NCBI RefSeq assembly: GCF_001541925.1
Contig: NZ_LQMW01000023.1
Location: 1 to 64,000 of the forward strand
Direction: 5' to 3'
Length of the DNA: 64,000 bases
From: Nitrosopumilus sp. Nsub
Lineage (GTDB): Archaea > Thermoproteota > Nitrososphaeria > Nitrososphaerales > Nitrosopumilaceae
A program made the position numbers and the translations under genes. The notes beneath the pieces are model-generated. The model was not told the DNA's origin, did not search any database, and worked only from the letters and a program-made list of their open reading frames with translations. Each line of letters starts with the position of its first letter. Position 1 is the first letter of the stretch. Below, piece after piece: positions 32,114-40,575 of the stretch.

Positions 32114-32174
32114 AATTGACCCTATTTTCCATTTATATTAAAATAATATTTTTTTCATGTTGATTAGAAATCCC

Positions 32175-32405
32175 TCATTTAGTTTCATCCATTTGTCGTC
32201 GTAATTTCTTTTCATTACCCTTCCAAATTTCTTCCATTTCTAAATGGTATTTGATCTTCTTTTGATACTTCTCATCGATAATATTTGAACTTGCCATCTC
32301 TTTTTCAAGTTTTTTTCTAGTTGACTCGTGAAATTGTATTTTAAACATTATTTCGTCTAATTTCTTTTCTTGAAATTTTTTTATCTTATTTTTAAAAAAA
32401 TCCAT
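32175..32405 (-). CDS. Small coiled-coil protein in the biotin locus
   Basis: 76 aa, highly charged, one long predicted helix with heptad-like spacing (FFKNKIKKFQEKKLDEIMFKI, STRKKLEKEMASS, KIKYHLEMEEIWKGNEKKLRRQMDETK). No known domain. It lies between bioA and a divergent gene 32450; biotin relevance is unproven. Confidence 0.55.
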   Translation of the reverse strand: MDFFKNKIKKFQEKKLDEIMFKIQFHESTRKKLEKEMASSNIIDEKYQKKIKYHLEMEEIWKGNEKKLRRQMDETK

Positions 32406-32449
32406 ATTCTAAGTATCTGATGATTTAACATAAAAATAATTAGATTATA

Positions 32450-33022
32450 ATGGAGAGAAACATAGATTACTACATGTCTGATGAATCAAACCCTGTCAAG
32501 GACTATCTTTTTAATTATATTGAAAAATCCAAAACTATTCCAAAATTAATAGCCGAACAAAAATTTGATGTAGTCATCAATGAAATTGTCCAAAATTGCT
32601 ATGATGATGTTATGTTGATTGATAAAAAAGATGAGGCTGTAGGCGTTTTGGCTACAGGAATACTCCATTATTTACTCACAAATGCACTTCTTACCAGTCA
32701 AAGAAAAGTCCCATACCGTGAATTGGAACTAGATATCGTCATTCCCGATGTCAGAACATTGGAAAAGGATCCAAAGATGTCTCTGTTAATTTTAATTCCT
32801 AAATCTTCAGATAAAAAAATTATTGATCAAAAAATTTCTCAACTGAATTCCATTCAACCGATTAAAGAAAATATCTGGGTTGTTTTATCTGAAAATATTT
32901 CTCTGGATTACAAAACTTTTATTTTATCTAAGGGTGATAACTCCTTTTCAAAGTTAATTTTTGAAATTGCACAGTTTTCAAATGTTGGAAAATCAAATAA
33001 ATTTAAAATTTTAAGAATTTAA
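32450..33022 (+). CDS. Hypothetical protein within the biotin locus
   Basis: 190 aa, soluble. The N-terminal half is helical (KDYLFNYIEKSKTIPKLIAEQKFDVVINEIVQNCYDD) with a Gly/Ala stretch VGVLATGILHYLLTNALL; the second half is alpha-beta (ELDIVIPDVRTLEKDPKMSLLILIPK, IWVVLSENISLDYKTFILSK). The ELDIVIPD strand with acidic residues faintly recalls PD-(D/E)xK nucleases but the full motif is not seen. It runs opposite to bioD and bioA and ends 2 bases from the bioD stop. Family not recognised; it could serve biotin metabolism or be unrelated. Confidence 0.75.
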   Translation: MERNIDYYMSDESNPVKDYLFNYIEKSKTIPKLIAEQKFDVVINEIVQNCYDDVMLIDKKDEAVGVLATGILHYLLTNALLTSQRKVPYRELELDIVIPDVRTLEKDPKMSLLILIPKSSDKKIIDQKISQLNSIQPIKENIWVVLSENISLDYKTFILSKGDNSFSKLIFEIAQFSNVGKSNKFKILRI

Positions 33023-33024
33023 AA

Positions 33025-33708
33025 TTATTTTAAAATTAATTTCATGTCAATATTTTTTTTAAAAATTCTGTATAGTGATTTATCACTCATATCTTTAATG
33101 AATGGAATTGAACCTAAAACCTTGATTCCAGTTAAACTCTCTAAATCTTTTTTTAATTGATTGATTGGATACCCCTTATCAAAATTATTAATTATAATTC
33201 CTTTTATTGGGATTTTGTATTTTTGACACATCTTTACTGTCATTATTGTGTGATTAACAGTACCAACTTTACTTCGTGTTACTATGATTGTAGGAATTTT
33301 CATATCTTTAATCAAATCTGTCACAAAATAATTTTTAAGAATTGGAGTCATGGTTCCGCCCATTCCTTCTATTAACATCATTTCATGTTTTTGAGATAAT
33401 TTTTTAAAACTGGATAGAATTAGTGAAATCTTTGGTTTAATCTTTAATTTTTTCCATGCTGTATATGGTGATGCAGATATGGGGAAAAATTGTGGATTTA
33501 GCAATTCTTCAGGATCATCTACCTTGGAAGAATTTGATAAAATTTCTACATCTTCGGATTTGAATCCTTTTTTTTGTTTTACACCTGCAGCAAAGGGTTT
33601 CATCACACCTACATCTATGTCCATTTTTTGTAAGGTAATTGCTAATCCTGCAGTGATGTATGTTTTTCCTACGTCTGTATCAGTTCCTGTAATGAAAATT
33701 GACTTCAT
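33025..33708 (-). CDS. bioD: Dethiobiotin synthetase
   Basis: 227-aa ATP-dependent carboxylase that closes the ureido ring of dethiobiotin. Signatures: ITGTDTDVGKTYITAGLA (P-loop, residues 6-23), VMKPFAAGVKQ, LIEGMGGTMTPI and TRSKVGTVNHTIMTV, with IKGIIINNF. Separated from bioA by two genes of unknown role. Completes the ring-assembly set bioA, B, D, F. Confidence 0.95.
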   Translation of the reverse strand: MKSIFITGTDTDVGKTYITAGLAITLQKMDIDVGVMKPFAAGVKQKKGFKSEDVEILSNSSKVDDPEELLNPQFFPISASPYTAWKKLKIKPKISLILSSFKKLSQKHEMMLIEGMGGTMTPILKNYFVTDLIKDMKIPTIIVTRSKVGTVNHTIMTVKMCQKYKIPIKGIIINNFDKGYPINQLKKDLESLTGIKVLGSIPFIKDMSDKSLYRIFKKNIDMKLILK

Positions 33709-33783
33709 GTTTTTCTAAACTGCTGTCCCTTGATTAATTCATCGATTTTATGATTATTGATGTACATCTAAGAAAATTTTTGG

Positions 33784-35178
33784 TTAGTCAGTAAAGACAT
33801 AACGTCTTTCGCCTCTACTTTCTGTTTCAGTTTTAACATCAACCAAAACAAATTCTTTTTTGGTGTGCATTTTAGATTCTTCTGGGGTGAGTTTGTTTTC
33901 GTGTAGGTCTTCATATTCGCTCCAAGTTAATCTTCTTCTTGGACCAATTTCTGCTTCTAAGTTCATGGCTTTGACAATGTCTTCGTATTCCGGTTGTACT
34001 ACTCCGCTGAAAACCATTGCACTGCTTCCACTTCCATATGATCCAAATCCTATTCTTTTGCCCTCTAAATCAACTCCCTTTTGATACTCAAATTCTAAAC
34101 TACTTCTAAATCCTAGATATAGTGATGCCGTATACAAATTACCAATCATAGATGATGCAATTAGTGAACTTGATAATTTTGATTCATACACATCTTGATA
34201 CTCTTGTGTTTTTGTAAACATCTTTGTAAATTCGTGATCTTTTGCCATAAATTCCTCATCGCCTAATACTGATTCAATTGTTCCTCTTGGATCTTTTGGA
34301 ACTGGCTCCTCTATTCCTATTTCTTCTAAGATGTTTTTCCATCTTGGTAATTGACGCCATTCGTGTCTAACTAAATAGGCTAGTGCTTTCTTTCCCATGT
34401 TACTGTAAGGTAAGTGCATGTTAATGTAATCCATATGATCTAAAATTGTTTCGCCATCTTTTAGTTCAATTAAATTTGTTGAAACCACTTTTTTCTTGTA
34501 TGCTTCTAATGCTTTTCTAACTTGAATCATGTATAGTAAATTAGAGTACTGTCCATGTACGATAGGAGTTTCTTTTCCAAATGGTCTGTAGAAATCATAC
34601 TCATCTTTAATTGATGTTGATGTGACTTTAGGATCAAATTCTAACAGTCTTGGTTTATCATTTAGTAACATTACAACTGAACCTGCACCTTGGGTCATTT
34701 CTCCACTAGAACCCATGTCATATTTTGCAATATCTGAAACAACTACTAGTGCACTTTTGCCCTCTGATTCTCCTGCTCTAATCCAATTGGTATTGTCATA
34801 TAGTGCATAAGATCCACTGACACATGCAAATTTTGTTTCAACCCCACCACAGTGTTCAAATGATCCTTGACCGTAAACTTGCTCTAACATTCCAATAACA
34901 TAAGAATTCATTGCTTTTGATTCATCAAATGCAGATTCTGTGGATATGTATAATCTTCCAATATCATCTGGATCTAAATTATTTTTCTCCATAATTCGTA
35001 AACATGCATTTGCAGCCAAACATGCTGGATCTTGATTTGCATCTACTATTGCCATTTGAGAAACCCCTAATCCTTTCTGTAATTTTACAGGATCTAGTCC
35101 TCTTGCATTTGCAAAATCTGCTGCATCAAGATATAATCTTGGAATGTATATTGCAACATCATCAATACCGGCTGCCAT
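33784..35178 (-). CDS. Hydroxymethylglutaryl-CoA synthase
   Basis: 464 aa. Condenses acetyl-CoA with acetoacetyl-CoA to HMG-CoA, the first committed step to mevalonate and archaeal isoprenoid lipids. Thiolase-like fold with the catalytic Cys119 in ETKFACVSGSYAL, an acid in TESAFDESK, and the late motif GFGSYGSGSSAMVFSG. Long archaeal/eukaryotic-type C-terminus (RRLTWSEYEDLHENK). 75 bases upstream of bioD, possibly a separate unit. Confidence 0.95.
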   Translation of the reverse strand: MAAGIDDVAIYIPRLYLDAADFANARGLDPVKLQKGLGVSQMAIVDANQDPACLAANACLRIMEKNNLDPDDIGRLYISTESAFDESKAMNSYVIGMLEQVYGQGSFEHCGGVETKFACVSGSYALYDNTNWIRAGESEGKSALVVVSDIAKYDMGSSGEMTQGAGSVVMLLNDKPRLLEFDPKVTSTSIKDEYDFYRPFGKETPIVHGQYSNLLYMIQVRKALEAYKKKVVSTNLIELKDGETILDHMDYINMHLPYSNMGKKALAYLVRHEWRQLPRWKNILEEIGIEEPVPKDPRGTIESVLGDEEFMAKDHEFTKMFTKTQEYQDVYESKLSSSLIASSMIGNLYTASLYLGFRSSLEFEYQKGVDLEGKRIGFGSYGSGSSAMVFSGVVQPEYEDIVKAMNLEAEIGPRRRLTWSEYEDLHENKLTPEESKMHTKKEFVLVDVKTETESRGERRYVFTD

Positions 35179-35278
35179 AAGCTTCGTCTTTTATCTGAGT
35201 AATTAAGTATTTGTTGTAAATTCTAGTTAACTAGGAATGAATTTTTTGTTCTGTTTTGGAATTTTTAGGCATTGATCG

Positions 35279-35983
35279 CTAATTTTCAAGTTGTTCATCA
35301 AACACTCTTTTAAATACCTCAAATGGTTGTGCCCCAAACAGTTTTGAAACTTGTCCATCTGAATTGATCACAAAAAATGCAGGGGTTCCAGTCAATTGTA
35401 ACTTTTCAGCATCCTCGTTACTTGAAAGAATTGTTTTTGAATGAGGTTTTTCATTCATGCATTCAGTCCACTGATCAATATCTAAATTGATTTCTTCAGC
35501 AAACACTGTCAGATTTTCTGGAGATGCCCAACCATTGTTTTCTCCTGTCCAGTTTGAATAAAGAATGTCATGATATTGCCAAAACAATCCTTGATCTTTG
35601 GCACAATGGGCTCCATGTGAAGCGTTAATTGAATCGGGACCTATGATGTTATAATCTTTAAAAATAATTTTTACTTTTCCAGTTTCAACATAGTTTGTAA
35701 TGATGTCCCCTTCAATGGTCTCAAAAAAGACATTACAGTAATGACATTGATAGTCGCCAAATTCTACTAATGTAATTGGTGCATTTGGATTTCCTAATAC
35801 TGTTGAACCATTTTCTAGAAATGTTTCTATGGTAATTTTGGCTGGTCCAACACTGTTCATTTCTGGTGTTGGCATAATTGCTAATTCTGACTCGTTAAAT
35901 GTTCCATTTAGTCCAAACATAACAACTACTATTGCAATTGATGCAATTATGGCGCCTATGGCTAAAGAAGGTGGATGTATCAA
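35279..35983 (-). CDS. DsbA-like thiol:disulfide oxidoreductase, membrane-anchored
   Basis: 234 aa. A single N-terminal helix (residues 8-26) anchors a thioredoxin-fold domain outside the membrane. The active site is Cys80/Cys83 in FGDYQCHYCNVFFE, then helical insertion GAHCAKDQGLFWQYHDILYSN and the cis-Pro loop LTGTPAFFVINSDG. Similar DsbA-like proteins are numerous in Thaumarchaeota. Could supply disulfides to the secreted Cys-containing proteins. Confidence 0.92.
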   Translation of the reverse strand: MIHPPSLAIGAIIASIAIVVVMFGLNGTFNESELAIMPTPEMNSVGPAKITIETFLENGSTVLGNPNAPITLVEFGDYQCHYCNVFFETIEGDIITNYVETGKVKIIFKDYNIIGPDSINASHGAHCAKDQGLFWQYHDILYSNWTGENNGWASPENLTVFAEEINLDIDQWTECMNEKPHSKTILSSNEDAEKLQLTGTPAFFVINSDGQVSKLFGAQPFEVFKRVFDEQLEN

Positions 35984-36121
35984 TAAATTGCATTTTTTTA
36001 AAGTACATTTAGCCTTTTAGGATATGATTCAGAGATATTCTTTTTTGACAAAACAAAACTACAGACAGTAAAGTCCTGTGATGTAGATTTTAATTCTTAT
36101 ACTCGAGGGGTAATCTAATAC

Positions 36122-37603
36122 ATGCCATACAGACAACAGTATTGCATCGTAAAGAAGATTGATCAAACCAACGAGTCTGAAAATCTAAAGGCAATCATAT
36201 CTTTGATAAATCAAGGAAATAATTTTACAGTTCAAGGTATTGGTGAGAGTTTAGACATTACACCATACTATGTCAAAAAGATAATTGATGAACTAGAGGC
36301 AAGTGGGATTGTCAAAAAAACTGGCATCATATCCTTGGAGGATTTTGTTGCACAATACGAGACAGTTGGATACTTTGCCAAACAACTCAAAAAAGTCCAG
36401 TATGTCAATCTCAAAAAGATAGGAGGCACCAGAGGTACCTATTTACAAATCCTCAGGCACTTTCACTACTATCTTTTAGGCAAGAAATTCACATACAAAA
36501 AAACAATTCAGACAGGTGTTGACTCTTTTAACATCAAAGAAGTAACTGAAACCTTGACTGGAGTTGATCATTTCTTGAGACTCTATCAAGACTCCTTTAA
36601 TTCTGAGGTGTATTTTGTCAAGATGATCAAAAACTACCTCCTGGATGAATGCCATGAAGGAAAAAAGCCCAATGTCATGAAAGGAACATGCAGCGTTATC
36701 AAGTCATTTTTTGATAAAAATGATTCAAAGATAGAGTTCTCATATGATCCAACAACGAATCATCAAAACTCTACTGATGAAGCAAAGATGGAACTAACTG
36801 ATTTGCTTGCAATGCTAACAGAAGGACAACCATCAATTATGGAAAAGGCAATGATTCTTTGCAAGTTTCACAGAGGACTAGATAATACAACCCTTGTTGA
36901 TTCCTTTAACTTTGAAGCATGGGGGCAATTAGTGCAAGCATTTGGAACCGATGAATACCAAAGATGGGATACAGCAAAATGTCCAGTCTTAATTAAATTG
37001 GTCAGAGTCAAAACACAATTTCCGCATGTTGGATTCTTAGATATTGATGCAATTGATGCACTAAAAAAATATCTCAAATACCGATATGAGTTGACAGGAA
37101 AAGTAATGACTGTAGATCAACCTTTGTTTGTTACCCAACGCAAAAATGCACTTAATGCAAAACAGATCTCAAACATTGTTCGAAGACTAGCAAAGGATTC
37201 AGGAATACAAAGACAACTCAAAGGATATGTCCGAAAGGTACGATATGAAAAAGGCTCTCATGAATTAAGAGATTTGTTGGATTCAACCCTTGACGTATGT
37301 GGGGTAACTCCATTTTTATCTGAACATGTAATCGGACACAAACAAAGTAGTTACAAAAAACAACATATCTTGTATCCTGAAAAATTACGAGAAGATTTCA
37401 AAAAGGCATCACATGCCATCAATATTTTCTCAAACATAACATCCTACATGAAAGAAGGTGGTTTAGATTCTGAGACAAAAGCAAAGGTGCAGAAACTAAT
37501 GAACTACTATGAAAAACGAGAAGCAGAAGATTCAGAAAATAAACGACAACTATTCTCTGATGGGTTTGAAAAAGCAATTGATGTACCTAGTTTCAAAAAC
37601 TAG
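36122..37603 (+). CDS. Tyrosine recombinase (integrase) with N-terminal winged helix
   Basis: 493 aa. Residues 15-75 form a helix-turn-helix (FTVQGIGESLDITPYYVKKIIDELEASGIVKK). Residues 120-210 resemble a core-binding domain. The catalytic domain (about 250-430) shows FHRGLDNTTLV (Arg I), the HELRD box (His, Arg II), SEHVIGHK (conserved Gly-His) and a Tyr nucleophile in SYKKQHILYPEKL. All key residues are present, so it may be active. The next 900 bases hold hairpins and short repeats but no tRNA gene. A cargo-less or decayed integrated element is likely; it has longer, less AT-rich codon choices than its neighbours. Confidence 0.88.
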   Translation: MPYRQQYCIVKKIDQTNESENLKAIISLINQGNNFTVQGIGESLDITPYYVKKIIDELEASGIVKKTGIISLEDFVAQYETVGYFAKQLKKVQYVNLKKIGGTRGTYLQILRHFHYYLLGKKFTYKKTIQTGVDSFNIKEVTETLTGVDHFLRLYQDSFNSEVYFVKMIKNYLLDECHEGKKPNVMKGTCSVIKSFFDKNDSKIEFSYDPTTNHQNSTDEAKMELTDLLAMLTEGQPSIMEKAMILCKFHRGLDNTTLVDSFNFEAWGQLVQAFGTDEYQRWDTAKCPVLIKLVRVKTQFPHVGFLDIDAIDALKKYLKYRYELTGKVMTVDQPLFVTQRKNALNAKQISNIVRRLAKDSGIQRQLKGYVRKVRYEKGSHELRDLLDSTLDVCGVTPFLSEHVIGHKQSSYKKQHILYPEKLREDFKKASHAINIFSNITSYMKEGGLDSETKAKVQKLMNYYEKREAEDSENKRQLFSDGFEKAIDVPSFKN

Positions 37604-37824
37604 GACTCACACTATTTTTCTAAAAGAAGAAATTATTCTCAAAGAAGAAGAGATCAAAAGAAGAAGAAAAGTACAATTTGTTCATGGTCTTTAAATGCAA
37701 AATGACTCCATTATACTTTATGAAAACTGAATCTAATGTAACATGGGAAGATTTGCAAGGATTGTCATTTTTAATCACAGAAGAATAAATCTGTTAAATG
37801 GACCGCACTTTGCACCAGAAATTT

Positions 37825-37848
37825 CTAAGGGTCTACACGAACCCTTAG
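37825..37848. repeat. Hairpin A of a pair near the integrase
   Basis: CTAAGGGT (37825-37832) and ACCCTTAG (37841-37848) are inverted around an 8-base loop. The stem sequence is the same as in hairpin B, 130 bases on. Confidence 0.7.
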
Positions 37849-37954
37849 GCGTTTGTTGTTATGATGTGCAGTAAACATTTGTCAAAGTATGGTTAATTGC
37901 ACCATACATCCATGCAGAGTATGACTCATTTCTAGTTCAAATTTTTACAAAGTT

Positions 37955-37978
37955 CTAAGGGTTCACAGGAACCCTTAG
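37955..37978. repeat. Hairpin B of a pair near the integrase
   Basis: CTAAGGGTTC (37955-37964) and GAACCCTTAG (37969-37978) form a perfect 10-bp stem with a 4-base loop (11 bp counting the flanking T-A). Repeats the stem of hairpin A. Confidence 0.75.
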
Positions 37979-38353
37979 AGGATTATTTTGAAGATACCTT
38001 TCAAATTGACTCCATTTTAACAAAAGAGATTCATTTTTTATCAAAAATCACCTATTTCGTGCGTAATTTTTTTACATTAGTATGGTAAGAAAGTATAACG
38101 GATTTAGAACATGTGCCTCTTTGCCCTTTTGCTGTAGTATAACCTGAAAAGTATAACCTGTATGCTGTTGATAAAAAATTATTTCATGCAAAAAAAGACT
38201 CTAGTTTCAAAAGCAACTACGATTTTTTGGGGAGATTTATTTCAAAAGGCAAAACTGTTATGGAATCACGTTCATCAAAAGTAAAACTGTTATAATATTT
38301 GATGAATAATTTTGAATTAAAACAAATTTCAACTTATTGATACGTAATTGTTT

Positions 38354-38370
38354 TATGATTTAAAATCATA
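38354..38370. terminator. AT-rich hairpin
   Basis: TATGATTT and AAATCATA flank a single A: an 8-bp perfect stem in the gene-poor region. Its AT content makes it weak; may be a 3'-end signal or chance. Confidence 0.3.
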
Positions 38371-38426
38371 ATAATATTGTAGGAATCGCCCCTGCACAAG
38401 TACGAAAAACATTCTTGACATGAATT

Positions 38427-38447
38427 TTGGGGAACATGTGTCCCCAA
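38427..38447. terminator. G/C-rich hairpin with T-run on both sides
   Basis: TTGGGGA (38427-38433) and TCCCCAA (38441-38447) form a 7-bp stem followed by TTTTATT. On the minus strand it lies about 95 bases past the end of the Lrp-type gene 38541..38780 and could terminate it. Confidence 0.45.
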
Positions 38448-38540
38448 TTTTATTAATTTTAATATGTAATACTATTGCACAAAAATAATACCGTGAATGC
38501 TTTATATTATTTTTTTTCAAAAATTTTATTTTTTGATAAT

Positions 38541-38780
38541 TTAACACTGTTTATTGATTGCCATTAATGTCATGGTTGAACGAACATTTTTGATATTTCT
38601 AATTGTACTGATAATATTTTGTCTTAATTCCTCATGTTGTTCACATTCTAAATTTGCTAAAACATCATAAGCTCCAAATACTCCTTGAACAGATTTCACA
38701 CATTCGATATTTTTTAAATCTTCTAAAACTTGAATTTCTGAACCCAATTCACAATTTATCAACACAAATGCTTTATTCAT
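38541..38780 (-). CDS. Stand-alone Lrp/AsnC ligand-binding (RAM) domain protein
   Basis: 79 aa: KAFVLINCELGSEIQVLEDLKNIECVKSVQGVFGAYDVLANLECE is the classic beta-alpha-beta start of the RAM domain, ending VRSTMTLMAINK. There is no DNA-binding half, so it is a stand-alone sensor that may bind amino acids or pair with full-length Lrp regulators. A decayed relative seems to lie at 39375..39480. Starts the cluster of stress and signal genes. Confidence 0.9.
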   Translation of the reverse strand: MNKAFVLINCELGSEIQVLEDLKNIECVKSVQGVFGAYDVLANLECEQHEELRQNIISTIRNIKNVRSTMTLMAINKQC

Positions 38781-38943
38781 AACTAAATTTCTCCAAAAAT
38801 AGATTCACAATAAAATTAGATAAAAATTATATTTTAATTGAAATAGAAAAATTCTTAATATTTGTTAATTTTAATAATACTTATCAACACAAATGTTTAT
38901 TATTTAAAGAATCATTTAAGTAATATTTTGTCATAAACTTATT

Positions 38944-39339
38944 GTGACTTCTTTTGAAAATCTATTAACAAAAATTATGAATTCAGATGTGAATATCAGA
39001 CATAGCATAATTACCGATATTGAAGGAAAAATATTGACAACTAATCACAGGGATGGAATTACAAATTATCTATCTCAAGAGGAAACTGAGGCATCCCTTC
39101 AAAGAGCAGCTACTGCATGGAAAGCTAGAAAACAATTAAGTCAAAAAATTGGAATTGGATTATATGCTGTTGCTGCATTTGAAAAAATTACTAGAATTAC
39201 TTTTCCCTTAGGTGATGAAAATTTAATTTTTGTTAGTATGGGATCTGATACAGTTAGAATGGATCTTCATGAAGGAGGTCAAAAACAAATAATCGAACAT
39301 GTCTTAAACATATTAAGTCGTGATCCTACAAAAGAATAG
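38944..39339 (+). CDS. Thaumarchaeal conserved protein, DUF6659-like
   Basis: 131 aa, soluble. Profilin/roadblock-like start SDVNIRHSIITDIEGKILTTNHRDGITNYLS, a helix EETEASLQRAATAWKARKQLSQKIG and a sheet GLYAVAAFEKITRITFPLGDENLIFVSMGS. This looks like the small sensor-type proteins seen repeatedly in Thaumarchaeota (DUF6659 by recollection, moderate). The start is GTG at 38944. Divergent from the Lrp-type gene. Confidence 0.7.
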   Translation: MTSFENLLTKIMNSDVNIRHSIITDIEGKILTTNHRDGITNYLSQEETEASLQRAATAWKARKQLSQKIGIGLYAVAAFEKITRITFPLGDENLIFVSMGSDTVRMDLHEGGQKQIIEHVLNILSRDPTKE

Positions 39340-39374
39340 TCTAATTATTGTAAATTCTAGATTGCAAATTTATT

Positions 39375-39480
39375 TTGAACATTCTGTCATATGTTCTCAT
39401 TACTTGTCATCCTGGTTCTGAACCAGATGTGATCTCTGAGATTAGTTCCATTACCAGTTCTAAATCCGTGATTTTTGTTT
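39375..39480 (+). pseudogene. Truncated Lrp/AsnC RAM-domain fragment
   Basis: From a TTG at 39375 the frame reads LSYVLITCHPGSEPDVIS and continues EISSITSSKSV, aligning with AFVLINCELGSEIQVLED...KSV of the intact protein at 38541..38780, including the C-x-x-G-S-E and the following helix. After about 33 residues the similarity ends where the family has GAYD, and the frame runs into the antisense of the UspA gene. Best read as a decayed duplicate. Confidence 0.5.
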
Positions 39481-39502
39481 CAAATTCAAGTTCAGAAGAA
39501 TC

Positions 39503-39964
39503 TCAAGAATCTAACAATAAGACAGGACATTTTCCAATTTCCACAATTTTTCTTGAAACACTGCCTAGAGATAAAAGTCTCTTAATTCCTGACAGTTTTT
39601 TTCTTTTTGCCATTACAATTAGATCAAAATGATGATTTTTAATATATTTTGTAATGACTTCATCTGCATATCCTGTCATTACTTTGTATTTGATGTTGAC
39701 GTTTTTTGATTTATAAAATTCTGTTTTTCTTTCCATTTCTTTTTTTCTATTAATCAATGATTGTTTTGCAGCTTTTTTAAACTCCCTTACCAATGCCTTG
39801 CTTTCTGTTCCAGATAATGCAAATGTTGGTGGTCTTTGCAATGATTCTACAACATGTAAAATTAAAATTTCTGATGAATCATATTTTGCAATATGTACTG
39901 CATGTTTGAGTGCTTTATCGCCTGCAGAAGTACCTGCATGAGGAACTAAAATTTTTTTGTACAT
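39503..39964 (-). CDS. Universal stress protein (UspA family)
   Basis: 153 aa from the ATG at 39964 (MYKKILVPHAGTSAGDKALKHAV); ten more codons are open upstream. Usp fold with ILILHVVES and the C-terminal VLLLDS. The usual ATP-binding G-x2-G-x9-G(S/T) loop is degenerate (AKRKKLSGIKRLLSLGS), so this member may not bind ATP, unlike the others here. Confidence 0.9.
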   Translation of the reverse strand: MYKKILVPHAGTSAGDKALKHAVHIAKYDSSEILILHVVESLQRPPTFALSGTESKALVREFKKAAKQSLINRKKEMERKTEFYKSKNVNIKYKVMTGYADEVITKYIKNHHFDLIVMAKRKKLSGIKRLLSLGSVSRKIVEIGKCPVLLLDS

Positions 39965-40075
39965 AATTTGTTTTAGATAAATGAAGTATTTCAAGATTCA
40001 AGACATTTTCTTTATTGATATTCACATATGAATATTGCATAACTTTGTTAAATATTATTTTTACAAATGTAAGTT

Positions 40076-40564
40076 ATGGTTACGAAGCGAACACCTGAAA
40101 AAATATCAAATAATGCTTCTCCTTGGTACGCAAATTGGGGTGATCTTGAAAAAGTATTTGATGATTTTAGAAGTGATCTTGAAAGATCGTTTACTTCGTT
40201 TCCATCAATCCATGTTCCACAAATAGTACAAACTACTCAAAATTCATGTGATGTAATTGATGAAGGCAATCATTACAAAGTAATCATGAACATGCCTGGA
40301 GTTGAAAAAAAAGACATTAAGCTTAACGTGACTGATAATTCAATTGAGGTATCTGCAGAACACAAAGAAGAATCTAAAGAAAAAAAGAAGAACTATCTGA
40401 GAAAAGAACGTAATCATGTGTCTTATTATAGAACTCTTCCTTTTTCTGAAAAAATAGTTTCTGGAAAAACAAATGCAAAACTTACAAATGGAATTTTAGA
40501 AATTCACATACCAAAACTAAAACCATCAAAAAAACAAAACAAAAGATCTATATCAATACGATAA
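40076..40564 (+). CDS. Small heat-shock protein (Hsp20/alpha-crystallin)
   Basis: 162 aa. ATP-independent chaperone. N-terminal arm with Trp/Phe (WYANWGDLEKVFDDFRSDLERSF), alpha-crystallin domain from about 65 to 150 (YKVIMNMPGVEKKDIKLNVTDNSIEVSAEHKEE, RTLPFSEKIVSGKTNAKLTNGILEIHIPK), C-terminal SISIR with an I-x-I motif. Divergent from the UspA gene with about 110 bases between, which likely hold stress promoters. Confidence 0.96.
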   Translation: MVTKRTPEKISNNASPWYANWGDLEKVFDDFRSDLERSFTSFPSIHVPQIVQTTQNSCDVIDEGNHYKVIMNMPGVEKKDIKLNVTDNSIEVSAEHKEESKEKKKNYLRKERNHVSYYRTLPFSEKIVSGKTNAKLTNGILEIHIPKLKPSKKQNKRSISIR

Positions 40565-40575
40565 AATCCAAAAAC

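Larger units (their letters stand above)
37604..38540. other. Gene-poor region downstream of the integrase
   Basis: About 940 bases with no convincing gene. A 28-aa frame (37702..37788) has no support. It contains twin hairpins (37825..37848 and 37955..37978), repeated AGTATAACCTG (38136-38146 and 38150-38160), repeated AAAACTGTTAT (38251-38261 and 38283-38293), and two further hairpins near 38354 and 38427. This is the candidate attachment or boundary region of the integrated element. Confidence 0.6.

Noticed and set aside
37702-37788. 28-codon frame after the integrase
   Set aside because: Too short and without any signature; noted only as part of the gene-poor region.
38353-38547. 64-codon minus-strand frame overlapping the Lrp-type gene
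   Set aside because: Overlaps a hairpin and the 3' end of a better gene; no family resemblance.
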